Shown piece after piece: positions 1-4,899 of a stretch of 5,475 nucleotides of DNA (position 1 is the first letter of the stretch; the number at the start of each line of letters is the position of its first letter). The notes beneath the pieces are model-generated. The model ran no database searches. It was not told the DNA's origin and saw only the letters and a program-made list of their open reading frames with translations. The DNA comes from Actinomycetes bacterium (GTDB lineage Bacteria > Actinomycetota > Thermoleophilia > Solirubrobacterales > Solirubrobacteraceae): the NCBI GenBank assembly GCA_023429855.1, contig JAEZDB010000227.1, forward strand, positions 1 to 5,475. The letters run 5' to 3'. Both the position numbers and the translations under genes were made by a program.

Positions 1-161
1 GCCGTGGCGGCCGGCAGCGACAGGTCGAGCTTCTCGAGGGAGGTGAACTCCCAGCCGAGCTTCTTGCGGAACGTCGGCAGTTCGAGGCCGCGGGCGCGCT
101 CGATGGCGGCAGCGCGTCGGTCGGTGAGGAACACCGACGGGGCGGGCGTGACCTGGGTCAA
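1..161 (-). CDS. sufD: SufD, Fe-S cluster assembly scaffold subunit (5' part only)
   Basis: SufD partners SufB and the ATPase SufC in the cytoplasmic SufBC2D scaffold that builds Fe-S clusters. Only the first 53 codons are in the window; the gene runs off the left edge. The reading frame gives an N-terminus with FLTDRRAAAIERARGLELP followed by TFRKKLGWEFTSLEKLDLS, the alpha-helix plus 'P-x-x-R-x-x-x-W-x-[FY]-T-x-L' pattern that opens SufD proteins. The start is TTG at 161-159, overlapping the sufB stop (TTGA) and preceded by GGAAGG at 176-171 with a 9-nt spacer. This implies translational coupling that keeps SufB and SufD in balance. Identity rests on the N-terminal pattern plus position directly after sufB; the fragment is too short to show catalytic or interface residues. 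Confidence 0.85.
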   Translation of the reverse strand, partial: MTQVTPAPSVFLTDRRAAAIERARGLELPTFRKKLGWEFTSLEKLDLSLPAAT

Positions 162-1621
162 CCGATCGATCCTTCCATCTGCAGCTCAATGAGCCGGTTC
201 ATCTCGACGGCGTATTCCATCGGGAGCTCTTTGACGATCGGCTCGATGAAGCCGTTGACGATCATCTTGGACGCCTCCTCTTCACCGAGCCCGTGGGACT
301 GCAGGTAGAAGAGCTGCTCTTCGCCGACCTTGGAGACGGTCGCCTCGTGGCCGACGTCGACGTCGTCCTCGCCGATACGGATCGTCGGGTAGGTGTCGGA
401 GCGGGACTCCTCGTCGAGCAGGAGGGCGTCGCAGACGACCTTGCTCTTGGAGCCGTGGGCGCCGGGAGCGATCTCGAGCAGGCCGCGGTACGAGGACCGG
501 CCGCCGTCCTTGGAGATCGACTTGGCGAAGATGTTGCTCGTCGTGTTGGGAGCGGCGTGCACGATCTTCGCGCCCGCGTCCTGGTGCTGGCCGGTGCCAG
601 CGAAGGCGATCGAGAGGATCTCGCCGTGGGCGCGCTCGCCGGTCAGGTAGACCGCCGGGTACTTCATCGTGAGCTTGCTGCCCAAGTTGCAGTCGACCCA
701 CTCGACGGTGGCGTCGGTCTCGGCGACGCCACGCTTCGTGACGAGGTTGAAGACGTTGTTGGACCAGTTCTGGACGGTCGTGTAGCGGATGCGCGCACCC
801 GGCTTCGCGAGCAGCTCGACCACCGCGGAGTGCAGCGAATCAGCCGACCACGTCGGAGCGGTGCAGCCCTCGACGTAGTGCACGTAGGAGCCCTCGTCGG
901 CGAGGATGAACGTGCGCTCGAACTGGCCCATCGACTCCGTGTTGATCCGGAAGTAGGCCTGGAGCGGCATCTCGACGTGGACGCCCGGCGGCACGTAGAC
1001 GAACGACCCACCCGACCACACGGCGCTGTTGAGCGCGGCGAGCTTGTTGTCGTTCGGCGGGATGATCGTGCCGAAGTACTCCTTCACCAGGTCCGGGTGC
1101 TCGCGCAGCGCGGTGTCCATGTCGGTGAAGATCACGCCCTGCTTCTCGAGCTCTTCGTTGACCTGGTGGTAGACCACCTCGGACTCGTACTGGGCGCCGA
1201 CGCCGGCGAGGAACTTGCGCTCCGCCTCGGGGATGCCCAGACGGTCGAACGTGTTCTTGACGTCGTCGGGGACGTCGTCCCACGAGCGCTCGGCGCGGTC
1301 GGAGGCGCGCACGAAGTAGTGGATGTCGTCGTAGTCGACCTCAGCCAGCATCGGGCTGCCCCACGTGGGCTGCTCGCGCTCGATGAAGTAGTCGTAGGAC
1401 TTGAGGCGGAACTCGAGCATCCACTCGGGCTCGTTCTTCATCTCCGAGATCTTCGCGACCAGCTCGCGAGTCAGGCCCTTCGGGGCCTTGTACAGGTAGT
1501 TCTCCGCGTCGTGGAAGCCGTACTTCTCGGTGTAGTCGGCGTTGAGCGACTGGAGGGACTCCTGCTCGGCGATCACCTCAGGTGTTGACATGCGAGTCGG
1601 GTTCTCCACGGTGGCTGACAT
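158..1621 (-). CDS. sufB: SufB, Fe-S cluster assembly scaffold subunit
   Basis: SufB (487 aa, normal length) is the scaffold subunit on which the nascent cluster forms within cytoplasmic SufBC2D. Visible family hallmarks: KNEPEWMLEFRLKSY (62-76); FGTIIPPNDNKLAALNSAVWSGG (183-205); YVPPGVHVEMPLQAYFRINTE (209-229); GQFERTFILADEGSYVHYVEGC (232-253); the beta-helix core; SSYRGLLEI (376-384); VVCDALLLDE (395-404); and HEATVSKVGEEQLFYLQSHG (425-444). Cys253 matches the E. coli Cys254 region, Cys397 matches the key Cys405, and His425-Glu426 match the neighbouring catalytic pair. There is no intein, unlike many mycobacterial SufB genes. The start is uncertain: ATG at 1621 or an in-frame ATG at 1591 (residue 11). 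The first has no good Shine-Dalgarno; the second has GTGGAG 12 nt upstream. The gene is followed at once by sufD (TTGA overlap) and preceded by a 158-bp spacer with a candidate regulated promoter. Confidence 0.97.
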   Translation of the reverse strand: MSATVENPTRMSTPEVIAEQESLQSLNADYTEKYGFHDAENYLYKAPKGLTRELVAKISEMKNEPEWMLEFRLKSYDYFIEREQPTWGSPMLAEVDYDDIHYFVRASDRAERSWDDVPDDVKNTFDRLGIPEAERKFLAGVGAQYESEVVYHQVNEELEKQGVIFTDMDTALREHPDLVKEYFGTIIPPNDNKLAALNSAVWSGGSFVYVPPGVHVEMPLQAYFRINTESMGQFERTFILADEGSYVHYVEGCTAPTWSADSLHSAVVELLAKPGARIRYTTVQNWSNNVFNLVTKRGVAETDATVEWVDCNLGSKLTMKYPAVYLTGERAHGEILSIAFAGTGQHQDAGAKIVHAAPNTTSNIFAKSISKDGGRSSYRGLLEIAPGAHGSKSKVVCDALLLDEESRSDTYPTIRIGEDDVDVGHEATVSKVGEEQLFYLQSHGLGEEEASKMIVNGFIEPIVKELPMEYAVEMNRLIELQMEGSIG

Positions 1622-1666
1622 GGGCCGCCGGCGCGGGGATTCCCGGCCTGCGCCCCTTGAAACTCA

Positions 1667-1689
1667 TCTCCGATGGTAGCGGTCGGAGA
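1667..1689 (-). promoter_or_regulatory. Candidate sufB operator dyad over a -10 box
   Basis: A perfect inverted repeat, TCTCCGA (1667-1673) and TCGGAGA (1683-1689) with a 9-nt spacer, is centred at 1678. On the minus strand a TANNNT hexamer, TACCAT (1678-1673), sits inside it and would place a transcription start near 1666, giving a leader of about 45 nt before sufB. No TTGACA-like -35 element is visible at the usual spacing. A dyad covering a -10 box is the usual geometry of a repressor operator. It does not match the SufR site known from M. tuberculosis (ACACT-N5-TGTGA) or the cyanobacterial CAAC-N6-GTTG. The dyad is seen; the promoter and repressor roles are inferred. Confidence 0.4.
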
Positions 1690-1729
1690 GGGAATCCCCT
1701 GTGTGCTCTCGTCACGGAAGGCTCGGCTT

Positions 1730-1763
1730 GGCGCTGAGGCGCCCGGCCGGGTGGTCGCCCGGC
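1730..1763 (-). terminator. Possible weak terminator after the Rieske gene (tandem hairpins)
   Basis: Seventeen bases past the Rieske stop codon are two adjacent small inverted repeats: GCCGGG/CCCGGC with a 6-nt loop (1746-1763), then GGCGC/GCGCC with a 4-nt loop (1730-1743). There is no T-run on the minus strand after either one, so any termination would be inefficient or of the T-less kind reported in high-G+C actinobacteria. In such GC-rich DNA, short hairpins also arise by chance. Confidence 0.3.
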
Positions 1764-1779
1764 GGCTGCGCAACCCTTT

Positions 1780-2097
1780 CTAGTCGACCAGCACGTAGGC
1801 GATGCCGTCTGCGATCTCGACCGGAAAGGTCTCGACGGGCATGTAGGCCGGGAGCGTCTTCGGCTTGCCGGTCCGCAGGTCGAAGAGCGAGCCGTGGCGT
1901 GGACATTCGATCGTGCCAGCGGCGCAGTCGACTGGGCCGTCGTCGAGCGGCGCGCCGTCGTGGGAGCACATGTCTTCCATCGCGAGGAGCTCGCCGTCGC
2001 AGTTCACGACGAGGATGTCGATGCCGTCGACCTCCAGCCGGCGTCGGCCGCCCGACGGAATCTCGGAAACCGGACCGACCTCGGCGCGCTCGCTCAT
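1780..2097 (-). CDS. Rieske [2Fe-2S] ferredoxin, SUF-associated
   Basis: This 105-aa soluble protein of the small NirD/BphF-like Rieske ferredoxin class carries electrons through a [2Fe-2S] cluster. The Rieske signature is complete: C44-S-H46 and C65-P-R-H68, separated by 18 residues, giving two Cys and two His ligands, followed by GSLFDLRTG (69-77). There is no signal peptide or membrane anchor, so it acts in the cytoplasm. Start ATG at 2097 gives MSERAEVGPVSEIPSGGRRR; the frame is open further upstream to 2346, but that stretch overlaps the flavoprotein gene and has no Rieske homology. No Shine-Dalgarno is visible. In Streptomyces and relatives a Rieske ferredoxin of this kind sits inside the suf operon between sufD and sufC; here it lies upstream of sufB. 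It could receive electrons from the flavoprotein 47 bp upstream. Its physiological partner is unknown. Confidence 0.92.
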   Translation of the reverse strand: MSERAEVGPVSEIPSGGRRRLEVDGIDILVVNCDGELLAMEDMCSHDGAPLDDGPVDCAAGTIECPRHGSLFDLRTGKPKTLPAYMPVETFPVEIADGIAYVLVD

Positions 2098-2104
2098 GGG
2101 CCGC

Positions 2105-2110
2105 ACGTTA
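2105..2110 (-). promoter_or_regulatory. Candidate -10 box for a leaderless Rieske transcript
   Basis: On the minus strand TAACGT (2110-2105) fits TANNNT and ends 7 nt before the ATG at 2097, the spacing at which a -10 element puts the transcription start on or next to the start codon. The gene has no Shine-Dalgarno, which would suit a leaderless mRNA, common in Actinomycetota. No -35 element is evident. This rests on one hexamer and spacing only. Confidence 0.3.
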
Positions 2111-2144
2111 CCGAGGCCCGCCGCGGGACCGCGGGCATGCAGGA

Positions 2145-3560
2145 CTACCAGCCGTCGTAGGCCTCGAGCAGCCGCAGCCAGATCTCGCTGCGGCTCGGGA
2201 AGGCCGGCACGGCGTGCCACAGCTGCTCGATCGGGGTCGCACTCGCGATGGCGATCGTCGCCGCGTGGATCTGCTCGCCGATCTCGACGCCGGTGAACGT
2301 CGCGCCGACGATCACGCCGCGCGACTCGTCGACGAGCAGGCGGCACGTGCCCGGCGCGCCCTTGCCGATGAAGGACGCGCCGGCGTTGCCGTCGGTCGAC
2401 ACCTCGACGATGCGCACGTCGAGACCGGCCTCGGCGGCGCTGGCCTCCGTGTGCCCGACGCCAGCCACCTCAGGCTCGGTGAAGGTGACGCGCACCGGCG
2501 GCGGCCCGTCGCGCAGGACGGCGTCCTTGGCGCCGAGGATCACCTGGGCGGCGATGTGGGCCTGATACTTGCCTTGGTGCGTGAGGAGGTCGCGGCCGTT
2601 GACGTCGCCGACCGCGTAGAGCCAGTCGAGTTCGCCGACCTGCAGACGGCGGTCGACGTCGATGAAGCCATGGGCGTTCGGGGCGATCCCGACCGTGTCG
2701 AGCCCGAGGTTGCCGGTCGTCGGCGTGCGGCCGGCAGCGACGATGATCTCGTCGACCTCGACCGTGCTCTCTCCCCCACCAGCGGCCTGCACGTGGAGGG
2801 TCGCCGGGCCGCCGGCCTCAGCCCGCTCGACCTTGGTCAGCTTCGCGCTCAGCCGCAGGTCGACGCCGCGCTCGCGCAGCACGCCCGCCACCTGCTCGCC
2901 CGCGAACGGCTCCTCGCGCGGCAGCAGGCGGTCGGCGTCGCCGATCAGCGTCACCTGCACGCCGAGCGCGGAGTAGGCGTCGGAGAGCTCGGAGCCGACC
3001 GGGCCCGTGCCGATGATCGCGACGCGCGCCGGCAGCGGGTAGCTGGCCGTCGTCGCCTCGCGGTTCGTCCACGGCTTCGCCTCCTGCAGTCCCGGAACGG
3101 GCGGGATCGACGGCGCCGTACCCGTGGCGAGCACCACCGCGGTGCCTGCTTCGAGCTCAGCGACGTCGTTCCCGTCCGCGTCGCTGACGGCCACCGTGCG
3201 TTCGCCGGTCAGCCGCCCGCGGCCGCGGACGAGGTCGATCCCCATGTGATCGAGCCACGGCGTCTGCGCCGAGTCGTCGAGGTCGTGGATGACCTCGTCG
3301 CGGCGGGCCAGCACCGCCTGGACATCGAGTTCCCCCGTGACGGCTTCGCGCGTGCCAGGGACGCGCCGGGCCTCGGCCAGCAGGTGGCCAGGGCGCAGCA
3401 GCGCCTTCGACGGCATGCACGCGTAGAACGAGCACTCGCCCGCGACCAGCCGGTCCTCGACGACGACCACGTCGAGGCCCGCCTTGGCGAGCCTCCCAGC
3501 GATGACCTCACCAGCGGGGCCGGTACCGATCACGATCACGTCGTACTGCTGCGCGGTCAT
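2145..3560 (-). CDS. FAD-dependent pyridine nucleotide-disulfide oxidoreductase, Lpd/MerA-like, atypical active site
   Basis: A 471-aa flavoprotein of the lipoamide dehydrogenase/glutathione reductase fold, normal length. From ATG 3560: FAD-binding YDVIVIGTGPAGEV (6-19); redox disulfide GECSFYACMPSKALLRP (41-57, Cys43 and Cys48, CX4C); NAD(P)-binding VAIIGTGPVGSELSDAYSALG (180-200); FAD-binding YAVGDV (315-320); and a C-terminal dimerisation domain. The motif before the first Cys differs from canonical GGTCLNxGCxPSK. The C-terminal active-site segment reads HAVPAFPSRSE (449-459) instead of HxHPTxSE, so the catalytic His is replaced by Val. It is therefore unlikely to be a true dihydrolipoamide dehydrogenase; a quinone, disulfide or ferredoxin reductase role is possible. 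The residues after the second GxGxxG strand (LIGDADR) do not settle NADH versus NADPH. GTG at 3566 is an alternative start; neither start has a Shine-Dalgarno. It lies 47 bp upstream of the Rieske gene. Confidence 0.9.
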   Translation of the reverse strand: MTAQQYDVIVIGTGPAGEVIAGRLAKAGLDVVVVEDRLVAGECSFYACMPSKALLRPGHLLAEARRVPGTREAVTGELDVQAVLARRDEVIHDLDDSAQTPWLDHMGIDLVRGRGRLTGERTVAVSDADGNDVAELEAGTAVVLATGTAPSIPPVPGLQEAKPWTNREATTASYPLPARVAIIGTGPVGSELSDAYSALGVQVTLIGDADRLLPREEPFAGEQVAGVLRERGVDLRLSAKLTKVERAEAGGPATLHVQAAGGGESTVEVDEIIVAAGRTPTTGNLGLDTVGIAPNAHGFIDVDRRLQVGELDWLYAVGDVNGRDLLTHQGKYQAHIAAQVILGAKDAVLRDGPPPVRVTFTEPEVAGVGHTEASAAEAGLDVRIVEVSTDGNAGASFIGKGAPGTCRLLVDESRGVIVGATFTGVEIGEQIHAATIAIASATPIEQLWHAVPAFPSRSEIWLRLLEAYDGW

Positions 3561-3561
3561 C

Positions 3562-3583
3562 GGCACCGAAGCTAGCCGGTGCC
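3562..3583 (-). promoter_or_regulatory. Hairpin abutting the flavoprotein start codon
   Basis: An inverted repeat GGCACCG (3562-3568) / CGGTGCC (3577-3583) with an 8-nt loop ends one base before the ATG at 3560 and would cover the alternative GTG at 3566-3564. In mRNA it would occlude ribosome entry. The loop side contains TAGCTT (3574-3569), a TANNNT hexamer 8 nt from the ATG, so an alternative reading is a promoter for an almost leaderless transcript with a dyad across it. The repeat is seen; either role is inferred. Confidence 0.3.
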
Positions 3584-3591
3584 AAGAACCG

Positions 3592-3646
3592 AAACGTAAA
3601 CGGACCGTGGTCCACTGCCGTCAGACGACAGGGGACCACGGTCCGT
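3592..3646 (-). terminator. Strong hairpin terminator downstream of mesaconyl-CoA hydratase
   Basis: Starting 54 nt past the mch stop, bases 3600-3646 form a near-perfect 47-nt inverted repeat centred on 3623: a perfect 14-bp outer stem (3600-3613 with 3633-3646), one mismatch, then seven more pairs including one G-U in the minus-strand RNA, and a tiny loop. On the minus strand it is followed by TTTACGTTT (3600-3592), a modest U-rich tail, whereas on the plus strand it is followed by G-rich sequence. Orientation and position favour a terminator for mch. Each half of the outer stem is itself a GGACC-N2-GGTCC palindrome, so it may instead be a paired operator for the flavoprotein gene, whose ATG is 40 nt further on. 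Confidence 0.6.
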
Positions 3647-3700
3647 GCGGCGGTGCGGGTGCTGCGGCAGTGCGGGCGCCCGACACGGGCAGGCCGGCGG

Positions 3701-4735
3701 CTAGCGCGGGATGAGCGCCCAGTAGTCGAGGTCGAGCAGCACGCCCTCGGCGTACTTACCGTCATCGCCCTTGAGGGTCGTCGACTCGTCGCGGCCCTTC
3801 GTGGCGACGAGGCGCAGACGCAGCGCGCCGACGCCCGGAGCGCTCGTCTCGGCCTTGTCGAGCACCTCGGACCAGGCGTAGATCGTGTCGCCCGCAAACG
3901 CCGGTGAGGTATGGGCGCCGGCGTTGATCGCGGCGATCAGCTGGGCGTTGGCGAGGCCGTTGAACGAGAGCGCGCGGGCGAGCGAGATGATGTGGCCGCC
4001 GTAGACGAGCTGGTTGCCGTCGGGGCGCGCCTCCTTGTTGAAGTGCACCTTCGCGGTGTTCTGCCAGAGGCGCGTGGCCTGCTGGTGCTCGGACTCGGTG
4101 AGCGTGACGCCGTCGACGTGGTCGATCTTCTCGCCGACCTCGTAGTCGCCCCAGGTGTGGGGCTCGCCCGCCGCGCTGAAGTCGTAGTTCGTGAAGTCGA
4201 GACCGGCCGGGATGATCAGGTCTTCGGGCGCGACGACCTTCGCCAGCTCGGGCAGCACGGTCTCGGGTGCCGGCAGCGACTGGTCGCGCTTGTGGACCAT
4301 GACCCACCGGGCCCAGTCGATCGCCACTTCGCCGCGCTGGTTCACGGCTGTGGAGCGCACGTAGACGACGCCGTTCTTCCCGCTGGAGTTCTCCTTGAGG
4401 CCGATGACCTCCGACGACGTGCGCAGCGTGTCGCCGGGGACGACCGGCTGGTGGAAGCGCAGCTCGGCGTACCCGAGGTTGGCCACCGCGTTGAGAGAGA
4501 CGTCGGGGACGGTCTTGCCGAACGCAACGTGGAAGCCGATCAGCTCTTCGACCGGCCACTGCTCCAGACCGGACGCCGCGGCGAACGCGGCCGACGAGGG
4601 CAGCGCGAAGCGGGTCGGGTAGAGCGAGCCGTACACCGCCCGGTCGCCTTCGGTGACGGTGCGCGGGGTCGCGTGCTCGATCACCTGGCCGACGGTGAAG
4701 TCCTCGAAGAAGTTGCCCGCGTTGGTCTTGGTCAT
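3701..4735 (-). CDS. mch: Mesaconyl-CoA hydratase (MaoC-type double hotdog)
   Basis: This 344-aa protein is recognisable as mesaconyl-CoA hydratase, which interconverts mesaconyl-C1-CoA and beta-methylmalyl-CoA in the ethylmalonyl-CoA pathway. It closely resembles the Rhodobacter enzyme as I recall it: NFFEDF (8-13), HATPRTVTEGD (21-31), FGKTVPDVSLNAVANLGYAE (72-91), WVMVHKRD (144-151), DYEVGEKIDHVDGVTLTESE (197-216), QATRLWQNTAKVHFN (219-233), VYGGHIISLARALSFNGLAN (244-263) and FAGDTIYAWSE (280-290). Two hotdog folds occupy about 1-160 and 190-344; NTAKVH (226-231) lies at the hydratase active-site position of the second. The protein is cytoplasmic. ATG at 4735 is supported by AGGA (4744-4741) with a 5-nt spacer. 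It lies between sufU and the suf/Rieske genes but has no obvious Fe-S role. Other short-chain enoyl-CoA hydratases of the MaoC family are the alternative, though full-length agreement makes that unlikely. Confidence 0.9.
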   Translation of the reverse strand: MTKTNAGNFFEDFTVGQVIEHATPRTVTEGDRAVYGSLYPTRFALPSSAAFAAASGLEQWPVEELIGFHVAFGKTVPDVSLNAVANLGYAELRFHQPVVPGDTLRTSSEVIGLKENSSGKNGVVYVRSTAVNQRGEVAIDWARWVMVHKRDQSLPAPETVLPELAKVVAPEDLIIPAGLDFTNYDFSAAGEPHTWGDYEVGEKIDHVDGVTLTESEHQQATRLWQNTAKVHFNKEARPDGNQLVYGGHIISLARALSFNGLANAQLIAAINAGAHTSPAFAGDTIYAWSEVLDKAETSAPGVGALRLRLVATKGRDESTTLKGDDGKYAEGVLLDLDYWALIPR

Positions 4736-4881
4736 GCCTGTCCTGGGTCGCTGAAGCCGACCCCGGCATCATGCCGATGTCGACGCCGCGGGCACGCTGA
4801 CGTCGGCGGGCCGGGCGCTGCGCTCGTGCCCGCGGTCTCCTCGAACCTCCGCGCGAGGCGGCGTTTAGAAGAAGGCGGCGC
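4736..4881. other. Intergenic region between sufU and mch
   Basis: This 146-bp spacer contains the end of the sufU terminator, an 11-bp inverted repeat (4786-4796 / 4825-4835), an odd-centred palindrome CGGCAT-C-ATGCCG (4764-4776) about 29 nt before the mch ATG, and the mch Shine-Dalgarno. A terminator at its right side implies that mch has its own promoter here, but I see no convincing -35/-10 pair on the minus strand. Confidence 0.5.
4786..4835. repeat. 11-bp perfect inverted repeat upstream of mch
   Basis: CCGCGGGCACG (4786-4796) is repeated inverted as CGTGCCCGCGG (4825-4835) around a 28-nt spacer with no further pairing. There is no T-run on either side, so it does not look like an intrinsic terminator. 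It could be a pair of half-sites for a regulator of mch, about 50-100 bp upstream of its ATG, or a chance structure in GC-rich DNA. Confidence 0.4.
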
Positions 4882-4890
4882 CTAGAAGGA
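4857..4890. repeat. Two tandem 17-bp repeats at the sufU 3' end
   Basis: GGCGGCGTTTAGAAGAA (4857-4873) is followed directly by GGCGGCGCCTAGAAGGA (4874-4890), identical at 14 of 17 positions. The right copy holds the sufU stop codon (TAG on the minus strand); the left copy holds a TAA at the matching place. The pattern looks like a slippage duplication of the gene end. The left copy supplies the T-rich tail of the terminator. Confidence 0.6.
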
Positions 4891-4899
4891 GGCGCCGCC
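4864..4899 (-). terminator. Intrinsic terminator overlapping the sufU stop codon
   Basis: A perfect 10-bp stem, GGCGGCGCCT (4874-4883) with AGGCGCCGCC (4890-4899), has a 6-nt loop. On the minus strand it is followed by TTCTTCTAAA (4873-4864), a pyrimidine-rich, T-rich tail. The stem begins inside the last codons of sufU, and the TAG stop (4884-4882) straddles loop and stem. This is the best-formed intrinsic terminator in the window and implies that sufU is transcribed separately from mch. Confidence 0.7.

Larger units (their letters stand above)
1622..1779. other. Intergenic region between the Rieske gene and sufB
   Basis: This 158-bp spacer holds several signals, read on the minus strand. 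Next to the Rieske stop are two small hairpins (1746-1763 and 1730-1743). Next come GGGGATTCCC (1699-1690), a TACCAT -10-like hexamer (1678-1673) inside a 7-bp dyad (1667-1689), an AAGGGG (1657-1652), a second copy of the ten-base motif inverted (1644-1635), and a weak 5-bp hairpin (1627-1631 with 1643-1647) just before the sufB start. There is no convincing open reading frame; the plus- and minus-strand ORFs reaching into it have no recognisable protein content. Confidence 0.6.

Noticed and set aside
293..1588. A 431-codon plus-strand open frame opposite sufB
   Set aside because: Low-complexity Val/Leu/Asp/Arg translation and exact antisense position to a conserved gene indicate a shadow frame.
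158..1621. An intein in SufB, as found in mycobacteria
   Set aside because: The protein is collinear with intein-free SufB through all conserved blocks, with no Hint or homing-endonuclease segment.
1701..1716. GTG/CAC dyad upstream of sufB as a SufR site
   Set aside because: Its polarity is opposite to the M. tuberculosis ACACT-N5-TGTGA site and only three bases per arm match; too weak to call.
2116..2136. GCCCGC/GCGGGC hairpin between the flavoprotein and Rieske genes
   Set aside because: Only a 6-bp stem in very GC-rich sequence with no T-run; not distinguishable from chance.
2098..2346. An 83-residue N-terminal extension of the Rieske protein
   Set aside because: It would overlap the flavoprotein 3' end, is Arg/Ala-rich and has no Rieske content; the ATG at 2097 gives the normal family length.
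1701..3575. A 624-codon plus-strand open frame opposite the flavoprotein and Rieske genes
   Set aside because: Its translation is Arg/Ala/Asp/Val-rich with no domain, and it is antisense to two clearly conserved genes. Long antisense frames are expected in GC-rich DNA with strong third-position bias.
3762..4885. Long open frames overlapping mch (minus 3762-4772 and plus 3911-4885)
   Set aside because: Both are Arg- or Val-rich out-of-frame readings of the mch region without recognisable motifs.
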